Positions 7,966 to 15,700 are shown, counted from the first letter of the stretch. The stretch: DNA of 30,549 nt from Acholeplasmatales bacterium (GCA_016282815.1 JAEELU010000083.1:1-30549); one strand, 5' to 3'. Notes: generated from the letters alone by a model not told the origin. Made by a program: numbers and translations.

Positions 7966-8349
7966 TTATACCTCATCAAAATAGCCATCATTTAAATTAT
8001 AATATGTATCTGTTTTTTCTAAGAAGCTTCTTATTTCATCATCAACAATGAATTGTTGATTATTTTCTATTTCTTCCTCTATATTAGAGAATTTAACATC
8101 TAATATATAGCTACATTTATATTTGCCTCTTAGCTCATTTAATTTATCAGCCTTATTAATTACTAGGGCTAATGATTCATGAATAAAATCAGATAAAATA
8201 AAATCATCAGATGTATCCTTTTTAGATAAACCAAAATACAATCTATCATCTGTAATTCCAGCCTCGATACCTATTTCATCTATGAAATCAAATACCTGAT
8301 CCTCATCCATAAGTGAAACCTGTACGATAAATGCACATCTACAATCCAT
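7966..8349 (-). CDS. Small acidic protein, possibly DUF4279-like
   Basis: A 127-residue, acidic, soluble protein with no signal peptide or membrane segment. The pattern (N-terminal beta strand, a central acidic region, then LNELRGKYKCSYILDVKFS and a C-terminal ..SFLEKTDTYYNLNDGYFD ending) recalls the DUF4279 family of uncharacterised proteins, some found near toxin-immunity genes. The match is by general layout only. It lies one base from the YunG-like gene and two bases from the P-loop gene before it, so the three appear to form one unit. Confidence 0.4.
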   Translation of the reverse strand: MDCRCAFIVQVSLMDEDQVFDFIDEIGIEAGITDDRLYFGLSKKDTSDDFILSDFIHESLALVINKADKLNELRGKYKCSYILDVKFSNIEEEIENNQQFIVDDEIRSFLEKTDTYYNLNDGYFDEV

Positions 8350-8351
8350 AA

Positions 8352-9248
8352 TTATTCTCCATTAAATAATAATTCTATTTTATCATTCTTTAAATTCTCA
8401 CCAATAACTATTATAACATCCTGACCATCAATATTATCACTAATATCGATATCGTCATGAGTTATATTAATTCTTTTCCAGCCATTATCATAGATAAATC
8501 CTTTTATTCTTGATACATTACCATATTCACTATTATTAAATAGCTTATCCTTAATAATTAATAATTCATCTAATGATTTTTTATTATTTAAATAATAAAA
8601 TGAATCAAAGCTTACATCATCATGTGATAATACCTTAATATAATCAAATTGATGATATTTAGAATCTAATAAATCCTCATAATTCATTTCATCCTCATAG
8701 ATTATATCATCATTTTTAAATACTCTAATACAATTAAATTCCTTCATTATAGAATTTAAATATTTTAAATCTAATAATTCCTTATTTCTTCTTTTAGATA
8801 CTATTAGCTTTCCTGCACATGATGCTTCACTAACTAATATATATCTTGATTCATAGGATAGATTCTTTGTATTAATATCATAAACACAGAATATATTACC
8901 TATTTCATATAATGATGATAATGTATCATCATATAATGTATCAAAGAATTCATCAGTATCATATACTCCTGATGGCTCTACTATCACTCTTGTGTAGCCT
9001 CTCATAGCCATACTAATCAATTTAGTTCTAAAGCGTCTTAAATGACAATCATAATCACAGCCACCCGCTATCATCTCTCTATCACAATCTAGATCAGATA
9101 TAAGCATCATATCGACGTTTATAGCTCCAAAATCATTCTCAAGAATACATACCTTTTCACCTAAAGAAATAAGGTATTTAGCATATTTAGTTAAAAATGT
9201 AGTTTTTCCAGCTCCTAAAAAGCCAGTAATTAAATCTATCTTTACCAT
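8352..9248 (-). CDS. COG0523/CobW-type P-loop GTPase with altered metal motif
   Basis: A 298-residue G3E-family protein. The Walker A loop GFLGAGKTT is at residues 9-17 and the switch-like segment VEPSGV at about 90-95. The family's conserved GCxCC metal site appears here as GGCDYDC (residues 62-68), keeping two cysteines (64, 68) but not the CxCC core. The usual NKxD guanine motif is also replaced (VSKRRNK). Members normally insert or deliver zinc, cobalt or nickel; here metal binding and base specificity may have changed. I use the ATG at 9248; an upstream in-frame TTG overlaps the promoter -10. It heads the group with the DUF4279-like, YunG-like and thiI genes. Confidence 0.75.
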   Translation of the reverse strand: MVKIDLITGFLGAGKTTFLTKYAKYLISLGEKVCILENDFGAINVDMMLISDLDCDREMIAGGCDYDCHLRRFRTKLISMAMRGYTRVIVEPSGVYDTDEFFDTLYDDTLSSLYEIGNIFCVYDINTKNLSYESRYILVSEASCAGKLIVSKRRNKELLDLKYLNSIMKEFNCIRVFKNDDIIYEDEMNYEDLLDSKYHQFDYIKVLSHDDVSFDSFYYLNNKKSLDELLIIKDKLFNNSEYGNVSRIKGFIYDNGWKRINITHDDIDISDNIDGQDVIIVIGENLKNDKIELLFNGE

Positions 9249-9262
9249 ATTATCACGACACA

Positions 9263-9290
9263 ATTATATCATTAATATAATTTTTTACAA
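9263..9290 (-). promoter_or_regulatory. Promoter of the COG0523 gene group, with very short leader
   Basis: TTGTAA (9290-9285) and TATAAT (9268-9263) are separated by 16 bases. The predicted start near 9256 is only about eight bases before the ATG at 9248, and no AGGAGG-like site precedes the ATG, so the message may be near-leaderless. Confidence 0.5.
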
Positions 9291-9317
9291 AAAAAATATT
9301 ATTTTTTCTTTATTCAT

Positions 9318-9348
9318 ATTTTGATAAATCAAAATAGTGTGGTAAAAT
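9318..9348 (+). promoter_or_regulatory. Promoter and palindromic operator of the hydrolase/ligase fusion gene
   Basis: A perfect inverted repeat ATTTTGATAAATCAAAAT (9318-9335, arms of eight) overlaps a -35-like TTGATA (9321-9326). A -10-like TAAAAT follows at 9343-9348 with a 16-base spacer. A second AT-rich TATAAT at 9352-9357 is an alternative -10. The repeat is well placed for a repressor site. The ribosome site AAGGGTGA (9368-9375) precedes the ATG at 9382. Confidence 0.45.
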
Positions 9349-9381
9349 AATTATAATGTTTTGACGCAAGGGTGATTTATT

Positions 9382-11817
9382 ATGCTATTTAAAATCGATG
9401 AGGTTTTATTACTAGAAAACTTAACATATATGGCTAATTTATATCCTCTATCATCTATTATGAACGCAAAGGGAAAAACTATTGGTAAATTCCTTGATGA
9501 AATAGATATGGAGGCTATAGAGGATGACTTTGATTATGCTAGCTATATGCCTGGTATCGATTGGAAAAACATAATTAAAGCAGTCAGGAAAAATAAAAAG
9601 CTACTTGATACTCGTGTTATTGAAACTCACCTTGATTCTGCCTATGGTGGAGGCGGGGGTATCTCTGTTGTTTATATATGTGATGAAAACAACGAGGCTG
9701 TAGTTGCCTTCCGTGGTACAGCTACAAATGAGTGGATTGATGATTTCTTAGGTGCTAACCAGATTGATTCATTACAGCAGATAAACGCATTAGAGTGGTA
9801 TAAAATGGTTTATAACAAATATAAGCTTAATCAATATACTGTAACTATTACAGGTCACTCTAAGGGTGGAAATAAGGCTAAATATATAACAATATTAAAT
9901 GATACAGTAGATAGATGTATATCATTTGATGGTCAGGGCTTTTCTGATAAGTTTATGGACCATTATAAAAAGGAAATCCTTGCTAGACAAAATGTTATAG
10001 ATAATAACAATATAGATTTTGATTATGTTAATATTCTAATGAATGATATTGGAAAAAGAACATATTATCTTGGATATAATTATGGTAGGGGAGGCTTCGC
10101 AGAGGCACATTGCCCTAATACCTTCTTCGATTTCGATGATGATGGTAATTATGAAATAAGAGTTAATCCTAATGGACAAAGGGATGAAATGAAGGCTCTT
10201 AATAAATATATCAACAGTATGATTAGATCAGCATTTGATGATAAGCACAGGAGCGGAAATAATAAGCTTGTTGGTACACTTGTAGAAAAGGCATTCTCTA
10301 TAGGAGAGGACAATTCTACTGCCTCTGACTATATATCATTCCTATGCGATATGGTTGCGGACCCTGAATATCTAGATAATACATCATACCTATTAACATT
10401 CACTATTCAGTATTCAAAGGAAAACCCTGAATTCTTAGGTGCATTCAAGGGTATAATGACATACTTTAACGCTAATGAGGTAGTTAAGCTATTAGATGCT
10501 GTAGATGAGCTTGTTAATTCAAATAAGCTTAATACTATTTTAAATGTATCTAATTTCCTAATATTACACGTAAATGGTATCGTTGTTAAAAAGGTACAAT
10601 CAATCGCTAAAAAGAAATATGGCTTCGATTTAACTCGTGAGCAGGTACAAAGATTACTACAAATAATCACTAAGGTTAAGGGAATGCTTGGTGAGCTTAA
10701 TTTAAGTGATGGTACAGGATTAATAGTTAATGATACTCCTGTTGAAAGCCAGGAATTCACACTACCTACAAATTTAAATATCACTGTTTTAGCTGGTGGT
10801 CTTTCATCAAAAAGAAATATGTCTCTACATGCTGGCTTTATGGTTACAGAGGCCTTAAGGGAAAAGGGATATAATGCAATACTTATAGATTCCTTCATGG
10901 GCTACGGCGAAAAGGAGCTAGATAATATAGATCCTTTCTCAGAGCCTGATAAATATTCTGTACCTATTGAGCTAATAACTGATGATGAGGTTGACCTATG
11001 GGCTGCTAAAAAGCGTCGTACAGATCAATCAAATAGCTTCTTCGGTCCTAATGTAATCGAAATATGTAAGCAAAGTGATATAGTATTTATCGCACTTAAT
11101 GGTGAATCAGGAGAAAATGGTAAGGTTCAGGCAGCCTTTGATTTACTAGATATAAACTATACAGGCTCTGACTACTTCTCTAGTGCTATATCATCAAATA
11201 AAATGATTGTTAAAGATATATTAACTGAAAATGGTATATCTACTCCAAAGGGCTTCCTACTTAGAAATACAGATGAGGTAATTAAGCCGGAGGATAGAGG
11301 ATTAAAATATCCTGTTATCGTAAAGCCTAATACAACATCAAATAGAAAGGGTATTACAATAGCTAAAGATTATAATCAATATTTAATGGCTTTAGTTGAA
11401 GCATTTAAATATAGTATAACTGCGATAGTTGAGGAATACCTAGAGGGTAGAGAATTCATCGTTAGTACAGTTGATGGTAAGGCACTTCCAGTTTTAGAGG
11501 TTTTACCTCTTTGTAGTAAGATAGAAAGAAATACATTAACTGAAATCAAAGCTAAGAGATGCCCTCCTGATATTTCTGATAGCCTAGATACTAAGCTTAA
11601 GAGCCTTGCTGAAAAGGCTACTGCCTTAGTTGGATTATCAACATATTCTGTTGTAAGCTTTATAGTAACTAATGATGAAATAAATTGTATAGAATGTGAT
11701 TCACTTCCACAGCTTACCCCATATTCACATATTTCTACTGAGGCTAAAAAGGCTGGTATAGAATTTGAGGATTTATGTGTAAAGGTAATTGAGCTTGGTA
11801 TAATGAAAACAATATAA
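9382..11817 (+). CDS. Fusion: Mbeg1-like (DUF2974) alpha/beta hydrolase plus Ddl-like ATP-grasp domain
   Basis: One 811-residue reading frame with two parts. Residues ~1-390 look like a DUF2974/Mbeg1-type serine hydrolase: FRGT (110-113) as oxyanion region and GHSKGG (158-163) with nucleophile Ser160. Residues ~464-811 align along the whole length of D-alanine-D-alanine ligases: ITVLAGG, LNGESGENG (572-580), YTGSDYFSSAISSNK, YPVIVKPN and EEYLEGREF. Key ligase residues differ by eye: the Glu of GGxSxE is Lys477, the substrate-binding Arg (E. coli DdlB Arg255) is Val757 and a metal-binding Asp is Ser759, while Glu771 and Asp773 remain. So the C-terminal half may use another substrate or be inactive. 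No signal peptide or membrane segment is seen, so it should be cytoplasmic. It is a single-gene unit between a divergent promoter and a terminator. Confidence 0.8.
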   Translation: MLFKIDEVLLLENLTYMANLYPLSSIMNAKGKTIGKFLDEIDMEAIEDDFDYASYMPGIDWKNIIKAVRKNKKLLDTRVIETHLDSAYGGGGGISVVYICDENNEAVVAFRGTATNEWIDDFLGANQIDSLQQINALEWYKMVYNKYKLNQYTVTITGHSKGGNKAKYITILNDTVDRCISFDGQGFSDKFMDHYKKEILARQNVIDNNNIDFDYVNILMNDIGKRTYYLGYNYGRGGFAEAHCPNTFFDFDDDGNYEIRVNPNGQRDEMKALNKYINSMIRSAFDDKHRSGNNKLVGTLVEKAFSIGEDNSTASDYISFLCDMVADPEYLDNTSYLLTFTIQYSKENPEFLGAFKGIMTYFNANEVVKLLDAVDELVNSNKLNTILNVSNFLILHVNGIVVKKVQSIAKKKYGFDLTREQVQRLLQIITKVKGMLGELNLSDGTGLIVNDTPVESQEFTLPTNLNITVLAGGLSSKRNMSLHAGFMVTEALREKGYNAILIDSFMGYGEKELDNIDPFSEPDKYSVPIELITDDEVDLWAAKKRRTDQSNSFFGPNVIEICKQSDIVFIALNGESGENGKVQAAFDLLDINYTGSDYFSSAISSNKMIVKDILTENGISTPKGFLLRNTDEVIKPEDRGLKYPVIVKPNTTSNRKGITIAKDYNQYLMALVEAFKYSITAIVEEYLEGREFIVSTVDGKALPVLEVLPLCSKIERNTLTEIKAKRCPPDISDSLDTKLKSLAEKATALVGLSTYSVVSFIVTNDEINCIECDSLPQLTPYSHISTEAKKAGIEFEDLCVKVIELGIMKTI

Positions 11818-11822
11818 AATAT

Positions 11823-11853
11823 AAGAGCCGATTTCAATAAAATCGACTCTTTT
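11823..11853 (+). terminator. Terminator after the fusion gene, shared by convergent genes
   Basis: AAGAG-C-CGATTT pairs with AAATCG-A-CTCTT with one internal mismatch, followed by four T on the plus strand. It lies between convergent genes and may also slow minus-strand transcripts from the feo operon. Confidence 0.75.
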
Positions 11854-11861
11854 ATTATTGC

Positions 11862-12065
11862 TTAATGGCAATGACAATTAGCTTTTTCCTCGTCTAATTC
11901 TCTTCTTATATTATTAAGCATCTTATTAACATTTTTCTTGCTATGACATTTAGCACATTCACTATCAAGTGGTATACCTTTGATTTTCTTATAAATCACA
12001 CTACCAAATACTAGTGATACTACTATAACAGCGAATATGATAACTAATATTTCTATTAATTCCAT
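11862..12065 (-). CDS. FeoB-associated Cys-rich membrane protein
   Basis: A 67-residue protein with one N-terminal membrane helix (about residues 4-25), a basic stop (YKKIKG), a CAKCH motif (residues 38-42) and a C-terminal CHCH. Small proteins of this layout commonly follow feoB in Bacillota and are thought to assist ferrous iron uptake, perhaps by holding iron or as the counterpart of FeoC. The start ATG overlaps the feoB stop by one base, so it is the last gene of the feo operon. Confidence 0.85.
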   Translation of the reverse strand: MELIEILVIIFAVIVVSLVFGSVIYKKIKGIPLDSECAKCHSKKNVNKMLNNIRRELDEEKANCHCH

Positions 12066-14626
12066 TATTCGATAACACCTGCCTCCTTAAGGTCGCGCTT
12101 TCTGTTAATCAACCATATTCCACATCCAACACAAGCAAACGCTGCTGCGAATATGAATGAGAACCACCATCTAGCTAATATTAGATATACCATTGATCCA
12201 GCTAAATATGAAGTTACTAACCAGAAGATTAAAGTTGTTCTAAACTTCTTCTTACCTAATTCACCACGTGCTGTAGCAACTGCAGCGAAGCATGGAATAG
12301 TAGTCATATTAAATACGATGAAGGCAATTAATACTGGCCAGCCTGTGAAGCCACCACCAGAAATACCTGTTGCACGAGCTGTTGTAAGAGCTGCAGATGT
12401 TCCTTCCTCATCTAGAGCCATAGTATATAAATCAACATATGAATTAACATCTATTATCTCACCTGTAGTTACACCCTGAGACAATACTGTAAATGTAGCA
12501 ATAACATTTTCCTTGGCAATTAGACCTGTAACTGCAGATACACCATATACCCATCCATTTTCGTTTAGCTGTGAACCAAATCCAAGTGGAGTGAATATTG
12601 GAGTAATTAGCTTACCGATACCTGCTAAGATTGAATCACCTGAATCAAGATATCCTGGAGCGCTTGTTACATCATTATATTCTGTTAAAGCTTCAGTGAA
12701 TACATCATTGATTACAGCCTCGTATTTAGCATCTAATGTAGTATCAGTATTCTCACTATAATCAGTAACTATTGTAGCAAGCTCTACAGCTACTGCACCA
12801 GTATCGTCAACATATTCAGGATTAATTGCAGAAATCTTATCGATATTAGCTTGATCCTCAACATATACAGCATAAATATCATCTGCTATTCCGTTTGGAT
12901 CTGCTTGCTCAATAAACTTCCAGCTGAATGTAAAGCTTTGTAGGAACCAAATAACAATTGTTGAAGCAAGGATAATAGTAAATGCCTTTTTAACATAGCC
13001 CTTTAGCTTATCCCATAAATGGATCATTAATGACTTAGGCTGTGGCATATGATATTGAGGAAGCTCCATAATGAATGGAGGAGTTTTTCCACGCATTACT
13101 GTCTTCTTCATTAATATTACTGTTATTATCGCTGTAGCTATACCAACAACATACATTGAATAAGTAATAATATCAACATTAGGGAAATTAAACATTTGAC
13201 ATATACAACCAGCTATAGCAGTTAGAATTGGAAGCTTCGCTCCGCATGAGAAGAAAGGAATAACTCTTACTGTTGCTATTCTTTCTTCTTCGTCTGCTAG
13301 AGTTCTTGTATTAATCATTGCAGGTACTGAGCAACCAAAGCCCATAATCATAGGAAGGAATGCTCTACCAGATAAACCAAATTTTCTAAAGATTCTATCA
13401 AGAATAAATGCGATACGTGCCATATATCCTGTATCCTCTAAAATAGAGAAGAATAGGAATAATAGTAATATTTGTGGAACGAATGATAATACTGCAAATA
13501 CACCAGCTAAAACACCATCAACCAAGAATCCTGATACCCATCCAGGTGCACTAGCAAGACCTGTTTTAGCAAGATTAGATAGCCAATCAGTTACATTTAT
13601 TACAAAGCTTTGTAGGATTACACCTGGAGAATTAATACCATCACTTGTCCAGAACAATCCTTCAAATATACTACCTTCAAATGAAGGAGCTACATTTTTG
13701 AATAAACCACCAAAATAGAATAAATTAGTAGAGAATGTAAAATGGAATATTAGGAATAATATTACTAAGAAGATTGGAATACCAGCCCACTTATTAGTAA
13801 GAACCTTATCAATCTTATATGACTTATTCTCTGCCTTAATATCAGTTACTACCTTTTTCTTATGGCATGAGTAATTTTCAACAATATAATTATATCTAGC
13901 ATCAGCAATTAATGCCTCTAAATCAGAACCGAATACCTCATCATTGAATGACTTCTTATATTCATCAACCATATTACTGATTCTTTCAGAGTGAGTTGAC
14001 TCAATGAAGTCACCCTCAATGAATTTAATTGCATGATACATTGGAGATGGAACATCCTCTTCCTCCATGCATTTAGTAATTTGATCAATAAAATCACTAA
14101 TCTTTGATTTAGATAATACACTAAATCCCTTTCTAGGCTTACTAGATTCCTGATAAGCAACCTCCATAAGCTCATCAATATTAGTACCCTTCTGTGCAGA
14201 AATAGGAACTACAGGAACTCCGATTGCCTTTTCTAAAGCCTTGATATCAATTGTATCTCCTGATTTTTCTACAACATCCATCATATTTAACGCAATTACT
14301 ACAGGAACATCCATTTCTAGTATTTGAGTTGTTAAATATAAATTTCTTTCTAGGTTTGTAGCATCTACAATATTAATAACACAATCAGGCTTATCATCAA
14401 CGATAAATCTTCTTGATATAACCTCTTCAGGTGTATATGGAGATAATGAATAAATACCAGGTAAATCAACTATAGAAATTAATTCCTCTAGCTTCTTATA
14501 ATCTCCTTCTCTTTTTTCAACTGTAACTCCAGGCCAGTTACCAACATGAGCATTTGAGCCTGTAAGTGCATTATATAATGTGGTTTTACCGCAGTTCGGA
14601 TTACCAGCTAACGCAAAGTGCTTCAT
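12065..14626 (-). CDS. feoB: Ferrous iron transporter FeoB
   Basis: Inner-membrane Fe(II) importer with an N-terminal GTPase domain. Motifs: G1 GNPNCGKT (8-15), G3 DLPG (54-57), G4 NMMD (114-117) and G5 ISAQKG (near 142-147). A helical spacer domain follows to about residue 270, then two Gate halves with many membrane helices. The conserved Gate cysteine regions FGCSVPAM and FFSCGAKLP are present. A long, acidic, Asp/Thr-rich insertion at about 575-670 between membrane helices is probably outside the cell. The 853-residue length is on the large side because of it. FeoA overlaps its start by one base. Confidence 0.96.
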   Translation of the reverse strand: MKHFALAGNPNCGKTTLYNALTGSNAHVGNWPGVTVEKREGDYKKLEELISIVDLPGIYSLSPYTPEEVISRRFIVDDKPDCVINIVDATNLERNLYLTTQILEMDVPVVIALNMMDVVEKSGDTIDIKALEKAIGVPVVPISAQKGTNIDELMEVAYQESSKPRKGFSVLSKSKISDFIDQITKCMEEEDVPSPMYHAIKFIEGDFIESTHSERISNMVDEYKKSFNDEVFGSDLEALIADARYNYIVENYSCHKKKVVTDIKAENKSYKIDKVLTNKWAGIPIFLVILFLIFHFTFSTNLFYFGGLFKNVAPSFEGSIFEGLFWTSDGINSPGVILQSFVINVTDWLSNLAKTGLASAPGWVSGFLVDGVLAGVFAVLSFVPQILLLFLFFSILEDTGYMARIAFILDRIFRKFGLSGRAFLPMIMGFGCSVPAMINTRTLADEEERIATVRVIPFFSCGAKLPILTAIAGCICQMFNFPNVDIITYSMYVVGIATAIITVILMKKTVMRGKTPPFIMELPQYHMPQPKSLMIHLWDKLKGYVKKAFTIILASTIVIWFLQSFTFSWKFIEQADPNGIADDIYAVYVEDQANIDKISAINPEYVDDTGAVAVELATIVTDYSENTDTTLDAKYEAVINDVFTEALTEYNDVTSAPGYLDSGDSILAGIGKLITPIFTPLGFGSQLNENGWVYGVSAVTGLIAKENVIATFTVLSQGVTTGEIIDVNSYVDLYTMALDEEGTSAALTTARATGISGGGFTGWPVLIAFIVFNMTTIPCFAAVATARGELGKKKFRTTLIFWLVTSYLAGSMVYLILARWWFSFIFAAAFACVGCGIWLINRKRDLKEAGVIE

Positions 14627-14871
14627 TATTTCTCCTCCTTTTCATCCATATTACAAAGGATTAAATCAGCTTCACCTTTTCTAAGTGTAAGCTCGTATCC
14701 TCTTAATGTGATTTCAAGTGGATCACCAAGTGGTGCTTTTTTTCTAAGTATCACACTAGCACCAGGTGTTATACCCATATCGAAAAGTCTTCTTCTAACT
14801 CTTCCTTCGCCTTGAACAAATTTAACTACACCGGATTCGTATATTTTAAATTCGCTAAGCTTCTTTTCCAT
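14626..14871 (-). CDS. feoA: Ferrous iron transport accessory protein FeoA
   Basis: An 81-residue SH3-like protein of the FeoA family. Typical features are RRRLFDMGITPGASVILRKK, followed by GDPLEITLRGYELTLRKGEA. It is thought to bind or support FeoB. It is the first gene of feoA-feoB-small Cys-rich protein, reads from a promoter overlapped by two TTAGT-N4-ACTAA operators, and shares one base with feoB. Confidence 0.93.
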   Translation of the reverse strand: MEKKLSEFKIYESGVVKFVQGEGRVRRRLFDMGITPGASVILRKKAPLGDPLEITLRGYELTLRKGEADLILCNMDEKEEK

Positions 14872-14935
14872 AACAATCCCACCTTCTAAATAAATAACTT
14901 TTCTTTTCTCTAAAACATCTACTTTTTACATAGAT

Positions 14936-14987
14936 GTTAGTTTAAACTAACCATTGTTAGTATACACTAATTCATATGCAGTGTCAA
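14936..14987 (-). promoter_or_regulatory. feo operon promoter with tandem DtxR-type operators
   Basis: The -35 TTGACA (14987-14982) and -10 TATACT (14964-14959) are 17 bases apart. The -10 lies inside TTAGTATACACTAA (14957-14970). A second copy, the perfect palindrome GTTAGTTTAAACTAAC (14936-14951), covers the start site. The centres are 20 bases apart, two helical turns. The TTAG...CTAA form resembles sites of metal-responsive DtxR/IdeR/MntR-family repressors. An iron-bound repressor would block the promoter. The regulator gene is not in the window. Confidence 0.75.
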
Positions 14988-15017
14988 TAAATATTTATTG
15001 AATATTTATACAATTAG

Positions 15018-15041
15018 AAAAAACGCCACCTGGGCGTTTTT
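15018..15041 (-). terminator. Terminator of the candidate small RNA
   Basis: AAAAACGCC (15041-15033) pairs with GGCGTTTTT (15027-15019) over a CAGGT loop, with the T-tract 15023-15018. No protein gene ends nearby on either strand, so it must serve a non-coding transcript. The plus-strand form is also hairpin plus T-tract. Confidence 0.85.
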
Positions 15042-15135
15042 CAAGGGGATTAAATTTGTTAGTATCTAATAATTATCAAACAAAGAAACAAAGTCAATAA
15101 GAGGAAATTGATAATTAGTTAGACATGACTAACTG
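15018..15135 (-). ncRNA. Candidate iron-regulated small RNA
   Basis: A complete small transcription unit lies between feoA and the next gene, with no reading frame of note. The minus-strand promoter is TTGACA (15169-15164), 17 bases, TACAAT (15146-15141), giving a start near 15135 and an RNA of about 118 bases. A 10-base stem TAATTATCAA (15117-15108) and TTGATAATTA (15079-15070) holds a pyrimidine-rich loop with TTTCCTCTT. A second single-stranded C-rich patch ATCCCCTTG (15050-15042) follows. It ends with a GC stem and six T. Both C-rich patches are complementary to ribosome-binding sites, as in known iron-sparing RNAs such as FsrA. The element also carries the feo-type operator over its start. 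Function is inferred. Confidence 0.6.
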
Positions 15136-15169
15136 ACTATATTGTATATATTTTTATATCTAATGTCAA
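15117..15169 (-). promoter_or_regulatory. Promoter of the candidate small RNA with third DtxR-type operator
   Basis: TTGACA (15169-15164), 17-base spacer, TACAAT (15146-15141). The operator TTAGACATGACTAA (15119-15132), within AGTTAG...CTAACT, overlaps the predicted start. It has the same 14-base TTAG[TA]-N4-ACTAA form as the two feo operators. Confidence 0.65.
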
Positions 15170-15227
15170 GAAAGATTTTTACTTTTTTTATTTTATTTTT
15201 CATATATAATATATATGGTGATAATAA

Positions 15228-15692
15228 ATGACAAATTATAATGATTTAATATTAGAGCTAGAATCTCTAATTGATAAAAATGAATATGATATTACAATAC
15301 TATCTAATTCATCTGCCATATTAAATCAATACCTAGAAAACATTAACTGGGTAGGATTTTATAGATTAAAGGATAATTATTTATATCTAAGTTCATTTCA
15401 GGGAAAGCCTGCCTGTATTAAAATCAAGGTAGGAAATGGTGTTTGTGGAACATGCATCAGGGAGAATAAAACAATACTAGTAGATAATGTATTAGAATTT
15501 AAGGGCCATATTGCCTGTGATTCTAATTCAAGAAGTGAAATCTGTATTCCAATCTATATGAATAATGAAATATATGGATTACTTGATATAGATTCACCTA
15601 TATTTAATAGATTTAATAACATAGATAAGGATAATTTAGAGAAAATAGCTAATATTATTAGTAATGCTTTAAATAATACTACTTCTATTTAA
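15228..15692 (+). CDS. msrC: Free methionine-(R)-sulfoxide reductase (GAF domain)
   Basis: Reduces free methionine-R-sulfoxide using thioredoxin. The whole 154-residue protein is a GAF fold with the family's signature: NWVGFYRL, SSFQGKPACIKI, GVCGTC and GHIACDSNSRSEI. The three conserved cysteines are at 63, 73 and 97, matching the reductase rather than a sensory GAF protein; two further cysteines (76, 106) are extra. Start ATG follows GGTGAT. A TATAAT at 15205-15210 is a likely -10. It is a stand-alone gene; thioredoxin and its reductase, elsewhere in this window, are its plausible electron source. Confidence 0.92.
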   Translation: MTNYNDLILELESLIDKNEYDITILSNSSAILNQYLENINWVGFYRLKDNYLYLSSFQGKPACIKIKVGNGVCGTCIRENKTILVDNVLEFKGHIACDSNSRSEICIPIYMNNEIYGLLDIDSPIFNRFNNIDKDNLEKIANIISNALNNTTSI

Positions 15693-15700
15693 AAAATATA

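Noticed and set aside
7965..7991. Longer start for the YunG-like gene
   Set aside because: It would overlap the upstream gene by 26 bases, while the ATG at 7964 has a well-spaced GAGGT.
10407..10898. A 163-codon minus-strand frame inside the fusion gene
   Set aside because: It is an antisense shadow; the plus-strand frame has continuous domain matches and the shadow has no family features.
15059..15069. A fourth TTAG...CTAA operator
   Set aside because: The spacing between half sites is three bases rather than the six of the other three sites.
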